Assembly: GCA_963691815.1 (NCBI GenBank)
Contig: OY829658.1
Coordinates: 12,380,881-12,444,880, forward strand
Direction: 5' to 3'
DNA length: 64,000 nt
Source of the DNA: Echiichthys vipera
Taxonomy: Eukaryota; Chordata; Actinopteri; Perciformes; Trachinidae
The notes beneath the pieces were generated by a model. It saw nothing but the letters and a program-made list of their open reading frames with translations. It was not told where the DNA came from and did not search any database. Shown here piece after piece: positions 1-12,905 of this stretch. Position numbers and translations under genes: made by a program. Position 1 is the stretch's first letter. Each line of letters begins with the position of its first letter.

Positions 1-75
1 CAATTTTTTCACTCTGTTAATATACATGTTACACACACAGGCCCGAAATACACACACATACACATTACATATACA

Positions 76-262
76 TGCAATTAATGGAGAGATGTCAGAG
101 CGAGGGGGCTGCCAATGGATCGGCGCCCAGAGCAGTTGGGGGATCGGTGCCTTGCTCAACAGCACTGAGGCAGTGCCCAGGAGATGAACTGGCACCTCTC
201 CAGCCACAGTCCACACTCCATTCATGGTCCACACAGGGACTCGAACTGGCAACCCTCTGGCT
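76..262 (-). mobile_element. tRNA-SINE family copy, incomplete
   Basis: This shares long near-identical words with 3943-4168 (GAGAGATGTCAGAGCGAGGG, CGGTGCCTTGCTCAACAGCA, TGGCACCTCTCCAGCCAC). The tRNA-like head in the other copy is degraded or missing here after about 262. Confidence 0.75.
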
Positions 263-264
263 CC

Positions 265-1526
265 CAGCCGAGTCAAATTTGGATTTAGTTATTATGCTCT
301 CCAACTCTATAATAAACAGCTGGGAAAACTCAGATTTGCACAAACTGTAACTGAACTGTAGTTCATGACTGCATTCAAATGAAATTGCACTGATTATTAT
401 TATAATTGAAGCAGTGCAATATTTTTAATCATAACTCCTTTATTCCTTCTTCCTGTGTCTTTATAAACTTCTTTAAGTAAAACCTGTGTCTTTTTTTTAA
501 ACGGCAATATGTAAAGCACGTTGAGTTGCCTCTGAGTGTGAAATATGCTATATTAAAATACAAAATAAATACATAAAATAATTTCCCAATCTGGGATCAT
601 TAAAGTAATTCTATTCTATTAATAAACCTGCCTGGTCTCACTTTCATGTTTTATGGTGTACTTCCTATTTTTGGGTCGCTCGTTTTCAGGCAGACCTGTT
701 GTTGTCATTGGTTGTTTGGTCCGCACCAGGGTATGAATGAGCTTTTTAGACCACCTAAACAAACCGGACTATCCGAAGGAACGCTCCGGGATTTGGATGA
801 AATTGACCAAGCAGCTTAAACGGGAAATTACCCTTACGAGGACTGTGGATTTTGTCCCTCATTTCATGAAGTGTGCTATGATACAATTGCTTCACAACCA
901 GAGTGGAGAGGATAAATGATTACAACTACCAATAACTTTGTCAATATGACGTGGCATATGGCATATCGCAATCACATACAATAATACGCTATTTCTCTAG
1001 AGTTTTCCCTCTATCACTATGATATATAGTAAATATTTAATCAAGTCAATTTTCACAAAACTCTAAATTTAGTAGGGTAATGGAAGAATCTTTATTCGGT
1101 CTCATCAATTGGTGCATTTGCAACTACAACTAGGATATATGAGGTCCCTCTCTTTCAGCTGATTAAATCACTGCAGCCATACAGCAGGATTTATATGTTC
1201 CATCTGTAGCCTCTCATTTGAGGGATGTACTTCTTTACTAAAATGGAAGGAATCTCTGTCTTCGCAACAACCATTCATCTGATCAACACTCGGCGGGTGT
1301 ATTGCTGAGGACCCAAGGAAGTATAGTGTTGAGTAAAGCTCTTCGGATCTATAGGACACGTTTATTAGCAATGCATTACTGCACGCTGTGTAGTGTATTG
1401 AGGGTGGTCCTCTATTTATTGTACATATTACCTGTTACACCGGTGAAAAGCATGCTTGGTATAACTCACTCTCCGTCGCTCGCAACAGTACATTCAAGAA
1501 AAGATAGAAAAACAGGGACCAGAGAG
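265..1526. other. intergenic, no gene seen
   Basis: Apart from the LINE tail at 507-620, the stretch holds only short ORFs without recognisable domains. Confidence 0.6.
507..620 (+). repeat. LINE (L2/Rex-like) 3' tail relic
   Basis: GTAAAGCACGTTGAGTTGCC followed by a GTGAAATATGCTATA-type stretch and an ATTCTATTCTATT end. This is the stereotyped 3' terminus of common fish L2/Rex LINEs. No coding part is visible upstream. Confidence 0.6.
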
Positions 1527-1534
1527 ACCCTAGT

Positions 1535-1746
1535 TTAGGGGTCTCCAACCCTGCCCCTGGAGAGCTACTGCCCTGCATATTCTAGGTTTCTCCCTTCCCT
1601 AACACACCTGATTATAACGATTATCAACCCTGACAAGCTTCAGCTGCTTGATAAAGAGAAGATCATTCGACTCAGGTGTGTTAGAGAAGGGAGCAACCTA
1701 AAACATGCAGGACAGAAGCTCTCCAGGAGCAGGGTTGGACACCTCC
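1535..1746. mobile_element. short hAT-like MITE
   Basis: The left end GGGGTCTCCAACCCTGCCCC and the inverted right end GGTGTCCAACCCTGCTCCTG form terminal inverted repeats of about 26 bp with a few mismatches. Flanking ACCCTAGT (1527-1534) and ACCCTAGA (1747-1754) match at 7 of 8 bases, the 8-bp duplication size expected for hAT transposons. About 212 bp, non-coding. Confidence 0.75.
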
Positions 1747-2439
1747 ACCCTAGATGTTACATTGTAGCAAACTCAAACATTTCAAGCAACAGCAAGGTAA
1801 CATCGATGTAAGGAACACTTTTTTTTACTAGAACTAGCATGGTCCCAAATAGCTAGCTTTTAGATTTTTGCGTATACATGCTAGGGGATGCAACTCTGTC
1901 ATCACCGATGTATTGTTTAGCACCAAAGGAAGCGCAGAGTCAAGTATGAAATTGTTTGGATGAGCGGTTCTGGAAATCTTCAAGCATCGTTACTGGAAGC
2001 CTAGCAATCAGTTGCTATGAAAAACCACAATGTTATTGCCTGTTGGCCAAAATTGTATTCAAAGTTTGACCATTTGTCATGCTCACAGGCCGAACTCTCA
2101 CAAAGTAAAAAAATCTTGAGATATCCTGCTAGCCAGCAAAAAAACAGGAAAAATAAGGACCATCTCTATGAAAGATGACCAACTCTGGAGAGTAAGGCAA
2201 TAAAGTCCAGATCAGAACCTAAACTTAATCTTAAAGTTGAAGAGAGGATATCTGAGAAATGGTCTGGCGTTTGTGAGTGCATGGCCATGTGAATTGTAAC
2301 CCATGTTAAAATATGGCATGAAAAAGAACAAGTAGTTTAAAAGCTACATAAATACGTTTAAAAGTCAAAAGTGATGAATTTAATGTGAATGAATTAATCA
2401 GAGTTAATTAAAGTTAATACAACAATAACTAAATGTTTA

Positions 2440-3745
2440 AGATTAAAACTATGCCCTTTAAGGGACTAGCGACGCAGCTTGTCAGTGACGCTGCAGCAGA
2501 GCCCGGAGGAAGAGAGCAGAGGAGGAAATCGGAGGGAACGAGTAGTGATTAATAAGCAGAAAACGGAGTGAAAAAGTGGATTTTGCAGTTGAAAAAACAT
2601 AATTTGCCTGGTCGGGAACTGACGGGGATTTTATGCGAACTAAGCCACACCGGTTTTGGTGAGTTTTGTGATGATTTTATTTTTCATTTTTAGCATGTTG
2701 TACTTTTACAAGCTAACGCTAAAAGTAGCTGTTTACAAGGAAATGCTCCGTCATAAACTGTTTACCAGTAACATTTTTGGTTTATGAAGACTGTGAATGT
2801 CATAAAAGTGACTGTATGCTGTGTAAATGAAAGGTGTATGCAGTAGTTAACGTGTGAGATGGAGCGGTGAGTTCAAAGAGACCGCTCTGCTGCCATTTTG
2901 AGATTAAAAAAAGCACCGTAGCAGTAACGTTACAAACTCAGAGACTGTGAAACATTTATTTGCGTAATTTGAAGATTTAAAGAGATTTATTGTGTTTATG
3001 ACTTGTAAAACAGGTCAGGTTTTTTGCTTGGTTTGAAGCTTGGTCGGAGCGACGATTAGTCTGCCGTATGCGGGCATGCACATGCAGAGACGGGATTCAA
3101 GATGGCGAGCCAGACCCAGACCTTTGACTCATCTTCTCAGTCGCATCACCTCTGCGAATGGTGACTCGCTACCAGAGCGGTAGGAGTATCAGAATTGGGT
3201 TTGAACTGAGCTGAGAACTGATTTATTTATTATTTTGGACTAAATCGAACTGAAGCATTTCATTGAACTGACCACTTGAACTTACATTTGGACTGTGAAC
3301 TTGATATGTAAGTGTCATATTTTTATTTTGCACATTGAGTTCATAATTTTGAATGTTATTTGAAATTATTGTGGTCCACTATGACCTGATTGTGTAATTG
3401 AAGGTATTTTCTTACCTGTAAAAGAAAGGAAAAAGAGTTAACTAGGAATTCTAAATAGGTGCAACCTATCAGAAAAGACTGGTCTAATTTACTTAAATTA
3501 GCCTGACTTAAATAACTAGGTGAAATAAAGAACTAAAAGAAAGAGGGAAATACTTTTTGTTTATACTCTCCTCAATATCGGGAACCTACAAGATATTTTT
3601 ATGTACTGTGCTTTTGAATTCAGTAAATTGCCGGCTTTTTGTATTTAAAGCAATGGCCTCTGGTGTAATTATTTTTGCTTCCCACTCCTTAGAACCTAGA
3701 ACTGGTCCAGTGGCGCAGTAAGTGGTGTGACAGCGGTGCTACAGA
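2440..3745 (+). other. possible retroelement LTR or 5' leader, unresolved
   Basis: A block differing in texture from its flanks: a GC-richer, promoter-like start (CCCTTTAAGGGA, purine-rich leader), a YY1-like CAAGATGGCGAG near 3100, then AT-rich sequence, ending CAGTGGCGCAGTAAGTGGTG / TGACAGCGGTGCTACAG. The end resembles ends of fish LTR elements from memory, but I found no paired LTR or coding domains. It could also be an untranslated first exon. Confidence 0.3.
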
Positions 3746-3942
3746 ATGCATCCATGTTTTCATTTCTGTGTTCCAACATTCTTACCCCCTGGCTTTTGTG
3801 ATGGCCTTTATTAATTGCAAAAGTAACTACAATATCCGAAGTCAATGAAACCTCACAGTGAACTGGTTGCACTGAATCACCATTGTCACTGACCAAATCA
3901 GGCGTTTTAAGAAGAAGAACTTTATATATTATATTATATATT

Positions 3943-4168
3943 CAATTAAGGAGAGATGTTAGAGCGAGGGGACTGCCAGTGACCGGCGCTCTGAGCAGTT
4001 GGGGGTTCGGTGCCTTGCTCAACAGCACCTCTGCAGTGCCCAGGAGATAAACTGGCACCTCTCCAGCCACCAGTCCACGCTCCATACATGGGTCCACACA
4101 GGGACTTGAACCAGTGACCCTACGGTTCCTAGTCTAGTCACCTATGGACTGAGCTACTGCCGCCCCCA
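3943..4168 (-). mobile_element. tRNA-derived SINE
   Basis: Read on the minus strand, it begins GGGGGCGGCAGTAGCTCAGT with an A-box-like TAGCTCAGTCCATAGG, then a B-box-like TGGTTCAAGTCCC. The body is shared with 76-262. The tRNA-like part is not a functional tRNA: it lacks a full cloverleaf and sits in a repeat body. Confidence 0.82.
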
Positions 4169-7100
4169 AGCCATAGAGCTCCCCTCACTGATCTCCACTT
4201 CTACAGTGAAGCGGTGACATTCACACACCCTCATTCAGCAAGGGCAATTGTTGGATTTAGGCTTACCAGAAGTTACCGTTATTAACTTTGGTAAAAGCTA
4301 GCTGCCTCCACTCACCTCCAGTCCCTGTGCCAAGTTATAACAACAGGTCTGTCAACTGAAAGCAGAGAGATGAACTAAGGAAATGTTCAAGTATCCACTC
4401 AATTACTGAGGATGGGGAAAACCTCTGCCTGGTAATGAAACAGCACTGAACAGCTGCAAGGTGCCCCCATTTTTACGCCACCCTCTAGAGGAGAGCATTG
4501 AGAGGTTCAGGAGCTTTAACCCTCAGGCCAAGAGTTGAAGACCCAAAGAGGGCACCCCCATCATACGCATGTCTATTGTTGTATATATACTGGTTTAATG
4601 CATTGAAGAAACTGAATCTGTATTTCATTTGATGTCATGTGAAAAATTGTGACAAAGTGACAGATGAATTGATTTCTTTCATCCATCCATCAAACTCCTA
4701 GTAAAAGCATCTACACAGGGGGTCGTTGTAGCCGTGTTTTTTCAACCTTTCGTGTCTGCTCCTATTTTAATCAATACTGCTTTATACCAAGGCAGCGTAA
4801 TGGCTCCTGGATATATATTGATGGTGACGGGTGGTTCTTGCGTGCAATGTTGCATATTGTGACATTATGAGCAAGTTAAATAAAACGTTTACAACACTAG
4901 AAAGGGATGAGCATTTAGAGTTGACGTTTTGAACACATATATTTATGCAGTAAAGCGCTGATGACAGGACAATTTACAACTGTACACATTCAACCATCTG
5001 GGTTCTTTTTCTACTGGCTCTTGAATTCAACATGATCTTAGTCACAACTGAGACATGTCAAACTCCCGATGAGCTTAACAATGAACAATAGCTGAATAAC
5101 CCTGCCATATCATATGTCAATAAGTTAAATAGCTCTTTTTCCATCCATAGAATGAAGGAGATTTGAAATAATATAATCTGTAAATAGATTGAAACTCTTA
5201 AGATACTGTTAGGAGATAAGAGGTCATTAAGTTTGAATAAGAAAAAAGTCCCAACTGAATAGATTTGAAGGCACTGCCATTTGTTCTAACCCCCAATTAC
5301 CTATTTCTTTTCTATTCCCAGCGATCCCAACTGGCTTTGTCCATCTCAGCTTTGTATTTATAAAAAAAGTCCCAACTACTGTCCCTTTGCCTTGTCTCTT
5401 CCTTGAACTCTTGACCAAAATTTCAGTCTGCTGCTTCGTAATAGTTGACCATGCATGGGAAATAAATTGACTTGTCAGTGGACGACTGCTTACCTATCTT
5501 TTGCTATCTCATCTTTTCCCCTTCTTCCCTGCTGTTTCCACTAGCTACCTCCCCTCCCCTTCTTTCTTTTCTCAAGATGTCCTTTCTCTAACTGCTTCGC
5601 TCACTTTTTTACCATCCTCTTATTTCTTTTCTCATATCATTTTGGTTATCATTTTCTTTCCCGAATGTGTTCTTTGCTTCTCTATTACCCCTTCCCTTCT
5701 CTCCTTACTCTCTCTTCCTCTCTCTCTGGCTGTGGGGTGATGTATGGTCCCTGTCAGCACTGGAATCAATGGGACGCCGGTTGTTTTAATTTAGCCTGGG
5801 AGCCCAGCAAATCCAGGTCCTCAGCGTCATGGAAGAGCGATGGCAGTGGCCTTTCTATCCTCTGTTTTCGCTTCCCTCCCTCTTTCCTCTCTCGCTCCCT
5901 GCATTGATCAACACTTAGCTCCTGCCGGACAACGCGCCACGGAGGCCTGCACCATCTGAAGGTCTTAGAGAACAAGTGAGCTCACTTCTTGTCTTTTAAC
6001 ATGCTCTGGATTCTCATCAATACCAATCGATGAGCTGCCTCCCTATCCGAGATTAGGAGAGCTGAACCACGATAGTGTGGTGAAAAGCTAACAGATAGAT
6101 GGGTGAAAGCTGCCACCTGCACTGACATGCTGTAGGCCAACACATTCACATTCAGGCTTTTTTTATCTGTCAATTTTACTATGAACTCCACCACCACCAT
6201 ATTTTCAATTTACTACTCCAGGTTAACTCGTAGCATATGTGCTAAGACATTACAGTGCAGCTTTGAGGATCTGCCTCAAGCATGCAGAACTCCTCCTGAT
6301 GGACGAATAAACAATTGATAAATGGACTGAAAGGTAGAAGGTTGGATGAGCTTCGTTTGAACCATGATCTTGGGCTCATCAGCCACATTTCTTTTGACAG
6401 CTCCTCCTCTCCTTCTGTCTCAAATCATTTTCCTCCCTTTCGTCATCTCCCCTTCATCGCCACCCATCATTAATACAAATCATCTCTCTCCATATTCCCA
6501 GACGCAAGGCTTGAGCGAAAGCCGTAACGCAAAGCTCACGTCGAAGGCTAAAGTAATTAAAGTGGCTGCTTTGAAACAAAAGGCTGAATAGAGGAGAGGC
6601 TTTGGAGAAAATGAAAGAAATGCGCACAGAAAGAAGGGGAAGCAATCAGAGAGGTGGGTTCCACCACAATGGCTCTGTTGATGAGAAATGTGCTGTACAC
6701 ATGGGTCATGTATTATTGGGTTTTTAACAGATGTATGGATGACGTGACACAAATGGTTGGAGGGGTTTGGTCTTTGTTTGAGCCACAGCACATTTGCATC
6801 TATGAAATAAAGAAGTAGTAGAACAGGTTCTTTAATAAAGATTTTTGTGTTTACATATTTTGTTCTCCAACTTAAATCTAATATTTTGTTGTTACTAAGG
6901 GGACTGGGGATGACACTGAGTTGGCGGGCTGGTGACCATTGCAACTTCCTCTGGTAACTTTATAAGATGAGAACAAGCAGCTTGTTTTTAAGCTGTTCTA
7001 AGTGCTACAATAGAGTAACTATTTAGATAAATTTGCCGGCAAACTGATGTTAGCAATGCACTTTGTATGACACTCCAGCTCTTTCAAAAAATCCGCTCTG

Positions 7101-7261
7101 CACTCCAAAATCGCTTGCGCTCTCACTCCTGCTCACATGCTCCGATGTAGATGGAAACACAGCAATAGAGGAACAAGAGCATCTTCAGTGGTGTATGAAA
7201 CGATGCAGGGCATGTCATTCACAATTCTGCTCTGTAAAACAAACAATCAATATACAGTATA
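4169..7261. other. intergenic, no gene seen
   Basis: Unique sequence with a pyrimidine-rich stretch (about 5500-5730) that creates spurious Ser/Leu/Phe-rich ORFs. The moderately GC-balanced parts at 5740-5960 and 6480-6600 could be conserved non-coding elements, but this cannot be judged from one sequence. Confidence 0.5.
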
Positions 7262-7285
7262 CAGGGTGTCCCAAAATATATAACT

Positions 7286-7320
<35 letters not shown>

Positions 7321-7515
7321 AAATATTGTTTTGTGATGTGTGCGATTCCATTGCTTCAAGTTTTCAGCAGACTCTGGACCAGAACAGATGTCAGTTTGAG
7401 AACAGTCGGGAAGAGAAAAAATAAAATTACTTGAGTAAATTCTATTACATTTTGAAAATTAAATTAATTTGAATAAGCACCTACTTAAAAACATATTTAC
7501 CCTGTATACACCCTG
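7262..7515. mobile_element. small TA-flanked inverted-repeat element (MITE)
   Basis: Left end CAGGGTGT and right end ACACCCTG are perfect inverted copies, each next to a TA dinucleotide (7260-7261, 7516-7517). Size 254 bp; an AT microsatellite (7289-7317) lies inside. The inverted repeat is short, so this is suggestive only. Confidence 0.5.
7289..7317. repeat. (TA)n microsatellite
   Basis: Uninterrupted TA dinucleotide run of about 29 bp. Confidence 0.9.
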
Positions 7516-7517
7516 TA

Positions 7518-8686
7518 TAAACGGTATGTATATTTAATAGAAGTTGAAATTAAATTTTCAACACTGTATTTAAGGATGCGGAATTCATCCTGGCACAACT
7601 TTTCACCCGTATTCCACTGTCTGAAGTGAAGTGAAAGATACCAGTTAAGTTTAGGGTGACATGAGAAATAAACACTTCACGTCATGGGAGAAAGATCATA
7701 GTAAAAAAAAAGTGTGAGGTGCCATTGGCTCGAAATTAACACGGTGGAACAGGACAGAGTGAAAAAAGGAGGGTTGGTGTGACGTAGGATTGATGGTTGC
7801 AGGAAAAGGCCATTGAGGTGAAGTCAGCGTGGTGTCAGAAAGCCCATGTGATGCTTCCCAGGTCTGTGGTACACTCCATTTAACATTAAAGCACTGTGAA
7901 TTTGTCAGAGGTGAGCAGGCACAGGAACTGTTAACTTTTATCTCAAGCTGTCAGCTTGGATCTGTGTCATACACTGACTCATAGGGCTCCTCTGTTTATG
8001 ACACAAGAAAATAAGAGTGTAAGTGTCATACATGGAGGGCGATACAGCAAGAAAGATTCATCCAGCACCATTAAGAACAAGAAAAAAGGTTTTACACCAG
8101 TTACTTGTGAGAAAAAAACTAAAGGATAATGTTGTGAGGCTCAAACAATTTAAGTAGTTGAAAAAAACACAATTGTCACAGTATGTTTCAAAACAAAATT
8201 CATGGTAATGTTGTGAAATTCAATACGTTTACTTTCTCTTGAAATGAAGTATGTCGGTAAAACACATTATTCAGATTTTACAGGGTCCTGGTTTCCCCCC
8301 TTTCCAAAGATGAATACCCTCCCCCCTGCAGCCACCATTTGTGACACAAAGTGCCCAAAGTTTAGAGCACATCGCAGCAGTTAAGAAAATGTCAGGAGCT
8401 GCAGGGACAGACGTTGTGCCTGAAAATATACTGCTTTATGAAAAGAAATGTGTGCCTCCACACAGAATGATGTGAAGTCCAACTCCAATTCTCTAACACT
8501 TTTCTCACCACAGCAACAGCTACACATGGATGGATTGGATGGATTTGATGGATGGATAATGATACGTTATATAAACATGACTGAAAACAAAGAAGAAAGG
8601 GCTCAGTATTCTTCACATAACCTAGTAAGTAGGTGTTTCATCCGGATCACATCTGTAGACAGAAAAACTCAAAATTACCGATTAAT
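7518..8686. other. intergenic, no gene seen
   Basis: No coding domain or clear repeat was recognised, apart from a short GGAT-rich run near 8527-8560. Confidence 0.5.
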
Positions 8687-8702
8687 TGCTTTTCACAATT
8701 TT
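8687..8702. repeat. left target-site duplication of the L1
   Basis: The 16-bp word TGCTTTTCACAATTTT lies next to the element's A/T tail and is identical to 11523-11538. Confidence 0.93.
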
Positions 8703-11522
8703 TTTTTTTTAATTGTATCTTTATTTGGAATGGACAGTAAAATACATCCACATGGTAACTACAGTAAAGCAGAAATAAATGCCACTCCAGTTTTTGTTTT
8801 ATATACAGAAAAAGTGCAACATTAGTCATCAGGGCTTATAAGTCCAAAGAGTGTACAAACATAGAGCAGGGGCCAGACCCTGTTGGGACTTAGCAGATCC
8901 CGCTCACCTGTAGTAGCATAAACTATGTGAGATTGGTATTATAGTTTCAACAAGGGAGCACAGTTATCTTCTTTAGGCCCAAGTTGACATGTAGCCCAGA
9001 CTAGAACATTAAGGAAACTTCTCATACAACTTGACAGAGAGTAGAACAAGTAACAATATAAAACCCATGGGGGGGGGACCCCAGCCGTCAGTGTCATATA
9101 AATAATCTTCAGAAACAAGTCATAAATTAAACGAGCGAATAGTAGAGCAATGTTACCAATGAAATCAAATAAAGTCTGCTCTCATGGGGGCAATGAACGA
9201 AATCCAGTTGTTCCAGGTTTGGTCAAATTTGTCCTTTTGAAGTCTTATTTGGTATGTCAATTTTTCCATTCTATATATCTCCAGAATAATTCCAATCCAG
9301 TCATCTTGAGTAGGCGGGATCGGGCTCAACCATCTTCTTGTAACTGATTTCTTACTTGCCACCAAGAGAATTTGCAGCAGCTTTATCTCTCTCCTGCCTT
9401 GGAGAACAAGACCATGACCCAGGTACAGGACATCAAAGCTCAGGGGAATATGAGTGTTAAAGACTGCGCTTAAAGAAACCTGTATATCCCTCCAGAAGGC
9501 TTTTAACTTGGGGCAGTCCCAGAAGATATGGTAGTGGTTGGCAACAACCGAGCCACACTGCCTCCAGCACGGCATAGTTACACCTTTATACCTCTCCTGA
9601 TACGGTGTTTTGAAAAATCTAATAATATTCTTCCAGCAGTGTTCTCTCCAGTCCATAGAGCTGGATGTTGTCCATTGAAAGGACCAGATATTATCCCAAG
9701 CCTCCTCAGAAATCTCAATCCCTGATTCTGCTTCCCATTTATTTTTAATGTATTGAGTGTTGTTATTGTTAGCATTGGAAAGCGTTGTGTATAGCTTTGA
9801 AATAGAATTGGAAGGGATCTTGGTCATAGCATTTTTCAGAATGTGGAAAAATTCTAATTCAACTTTTGAGAAATTAGTTAATTTACATTCATGGTCAATG
9901 TAGGAGCGCAATTGAAGGTATCTATGAAATTCGATCCGTGCTAAGCCATGTTTGTCCCGCAAGGTATCAAAGCTGCACACAATGTTTTTTTGAGTAAGTG
10001 AAATAAATGTTGTAAGCCCATATATTGTCCATGATTTAAAGCTGGAATCGTGTCTGTTGGGAGTAAAATCCGAATCAAAAGCAAACCATCTGAATAGTCT
10101 CAACATTCTATGTATCCCACAGATACTAGTCACCTTCTGCCAGACTCGGAGGGTGTGGCTCAACCAGGGGTCCCCTAGCTTTTCCAAATGACATATTAAA
10201 CCTTGGTCCGCAATTACAGCTTGGATGGGGAACTGGCTTGATAGGTTGGACTCCAGCTCCTTCCATTTAGCTTTGTATGTTTCATTGCACCAATATAGGA
10301 GGGGAGCTATCTGTGCGGCGTTGTAATAATTCCTTAGGCAGGGGATACCCAACCCTCCTCTTCCCTTAGCGAGTTGGAGAGTGGCATATTTAATCCTTGG
10401 CTTCCGGCCCTGCCAGATAAATCTGGAGATCCACTTGTCCCACTCCCTAAATTGATTTTCACCCACCTCTATAGGCAAATTCCTAAACAGGTAAAGTAAA
10501 CGTGGTAACACATTCATTTTAATTGCACTAATCCTCGCACTAAGACTCAGGAAGGGGACCAGGTTCCATCTATGTAGGTCTGCTTTTATACTTGAAGATA
10601 TTGGCTCATAGTTTGCTCTGAAAAGCCCGGCGAGGTCTTTAGTCAGATGTATTCCTAGGTATTTAATATTTTCATTTTCCCAATTTAGCTTGAATTTCTT
10701 ACGTAGAGTCACAGGAGCTAAAAAATTAAGAGTCATCACCTGGGTTTTTGAAATGTTGACTTTGTAGCCAGATAGCTTGCCAAAATCATTCAAAGTAGCC
10801 ATCAATTCACTAAATGACCTCTCTGGATCCCCCAGGCAGACCAGCACGTCATCAGCGAACATTGCTACCTTATGTTCAACACCTGATAATATAATACCCT
10901 TAATATTTTGATTTTGTCTAATTAATTGGCCTAATATTTCTATAAATAGGTTGAAAAGGAGGGGCGAGATTGCACAGCCCTGCCTACACCCTCGTTTTAG
11001 AGTAAAGGCCTCTGATAGATTACCGTTGACCTTGATGCGGGCTGAAGGTCTGTCATACAGCGCCTGGATTACTTTGATAAACCTATCCTGGAATCCAAAT
11101 TTCCCCAGTACCTTGTATAGAAATGCCCATCTGACGGAATCAAAAGCTTTCTCAGCGTCTAAACTCCCTATAATTACTTGAGATTTGTCATTTTGTATCT
11201 GTCCAAGGATGTGTAGTACTCTTCTTATGTTATCAGTTGTTTGTCTGTGGTGTATAAAACCGGTCTGGTCTAAGTTAATGAGTTCAGGTAGCAGGTGTTC
11301 CAATCTGCGGGCAAGAATAGAAGTAAATAGTTTATAATCTAAGTTGAGGACACTAATTGGTCGATAATTCCCACATTCTCGTTTATCTTTCCCCTCTTTT
11401 GGGATAACTGAGATAGAGGCCTCCCTCCAGGAAGGGGGGATTTCTCCCTTCTGCAGGACGTAGTTAAACGTCTTTGCCAATAGTGGAACTAGTTCTGACC
11501 TAAGGATGCGATACCACTGAGA
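8703..11522 (-). mobile_element. 5'-truncated L1-superfamily LINE, recent-looking insertion
   Basis: A non-LTR retrotransposon inserted in minus orientation. Its 3' end on the minus strand reads AATAAAGATACAATT followed by an A tail (plus-strand T run from about 8699). Its 5' end stops abruptly at 11522, in the middle of ORF2. A perfect 16-bp duplication, TGCTTTTCACAATTTT, flanks it at 8687-8702 and 11523-11538. This is the expected outcome of target-primed reverse transcription with 5' truncation. About 460 bp of 3' UTR separates the ORF stop from the tail. Confidence 0.95.
9165..11522 (-). pseudogene. LINE-1-type ORF2 fragment: reverse transcriptase plus C-terminal zinc-knuckle region
   Basis: The frame is open from the truncation point (11522) to a stop at 9165, about 785 codons with no internal stop. 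The first Met-like start (TTG) at 11480 is an artefact of truncation; the endonuclease and the start of ORF2 are missing. Reverse-transcriptase landmarks are clear: YRPISVLNLDYKLF, SLDAEKAFD (catalytic Asp near residue 122), RGCRQGCAISPLLFNLFIE, MFADDVLV (catalytic Asp pair near residues 224-225), SGYKVNISKTQ and KYLGI. Near the C terminus, MPCWRQCG...HYHIFWDC is the Cys/Cys/His/Cys motif typical of L1-like ORF2. The motifs favour the L1/Tx1 branch of fish LINEs. It is dead as an autonomous element because the endonuclease is absent. Confidence 0.95.
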
Positions 11523-11538
11523 TGCTTTTCACAATTTT
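11523..11538. repeat. right target-site duplication of the L1
   Basis: The 16-bp copy of the duplication at the 5'-truncated end of the element; all 16 bases match 8687-8702. Confidence 0.93.
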
Positions 11539-12819
11539 AAGGAATGAACATACCGCTGAACAAATTTAGCCAGTGTTTTGATTCTGTATTAAATCTCATG
11601 TGGTTTCAGTCATCATCTTTGATTTGTGATGCACATATAGGTGTAATTTACTCCATCAGTAACAATGCAGTAAATAAGGTTCAAGCACAATGTTTTTATG
11701 TTGGCTTGAATGTTCAGACATATTTTAGTCATCTGAAATGGCCATGTTAGGCTAAATGTATTTATTTATTTAATAATTTTTTTTGGGGGGGGGGTAACTG
11801 ACCTGAGCACCATCCAGAATAAAATCAGCTGCACAGCATTACAGTTACTGAAGAAATGCAAATACACAGAATTAAGTCAAGTAAAGGGTGAATGACAACT
11901 ATACACAAATTCAAAGTCAATACTGAGCTGAAACAAGCAATTGTATTTCAGCTGATTTTGGTAAAGGGATACAATTAATTGAATAATTTCCCTTCCCTAA
12001 TTCAACCTACACAGTATACAAAGCAAATGCAATCTTCTGCTCTGAATTGAAGAGCAGAAGATTTTCTCATATGGAAATGTATGACATATATGCCCCGATA
12101 GCTCTATATGTTACCTATAAGGAAATAAATATAGTACATTTACATTTATATGTACTTCTTATATGTAAATTCAATGTATGTACATATATTACATTTCTGT
12201 CTTATCAAACCTGCGCTGATGTACATCCACATCACCTAAACTGATGGTCTACACTGTGTTGAAAATACAAATCAAACACAGGCTTTGACGAAGCTGTCTG
12301 AATAAAAAAACAAAAACAAACAAACAAAAAAAAGACAAAACTGAAAGAAAACAGAGAATTAAGGGAATACTTTATTTCCTTTGATGGAGGTAGCTGCTTT
12401 TTTACTCTGCCGTTACCTCGGAGACAGGACACCGGAGTGTACAGACCCATAGCTATGTGCACACATAGGCCTACATGCACGCCAAGTCACATAAGAGAAA
12501 GTGCACCTGTAGTGCAAAGAGGGCAGAGGAGGGAAGTGGACAGTCTGACATTTCAAGTTGAGTTCCTGTTATAATGTGGGAAATGTCATAATATTCGGCC
12601 CTGCACATCTATCAAAGTCAGGAAGAGTTTCCAAACAGTGGACAGTAAAATAATGATCACTTCATTACATCATGCTGTGTCTGATGGTGAAACTCCATGG
12701 ATCTTGTCAGCAGAGTTTTAAAGCAGCTGGTTCTGCAGGTTTGGAAGCTGTGCGCCTCACATTGTCCTCTGGTACAATGGGGTATGCATCTTAATCATTT
12801 TTAAACAGATTGTACTAGT
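11539..12819. other. intergenic, AT-rich, no gene seen
   Basis: Contains homopolymer G (about 11785-11793) and an A-rich CAAA stretch (12305-12333). No domain-bearing ORF. Confidence 0.5.
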
Positions 12820-12826
12820 TATTTAC

Positions 12827-12905
12827 TAGTTTTCTTTTGTTTTTATGCTGTTTTGTGTTTATGTACAGCACGTTGAGTTGCCTTGGTATGAAATGCGCTA
12901 TATAG
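12827..12905 (+). repeat. LINE (L2/Rex-like) 3' tail relic
   Basis: GTACAGCACGTTGAGTTGCC then TATGAAATGCGCTATATA, the same fish LINE terminus as at 507-620. Confidence 0.6.

Noticed and set aside
4090..4168. tRNA-like A and B boxes (also at 25680-25760 and 35032-35090)
   Set aside because: They are heads of SINEs on repeat bodies and lack a complete tRNA cloverleaf; not called tRNA genes.
6480..6944. 154-codon minus-strand ORF
   Set aside because: No recognisable domain; other ORFs overlap it in other frames; no splice-consistent partners seen. Likely chance.
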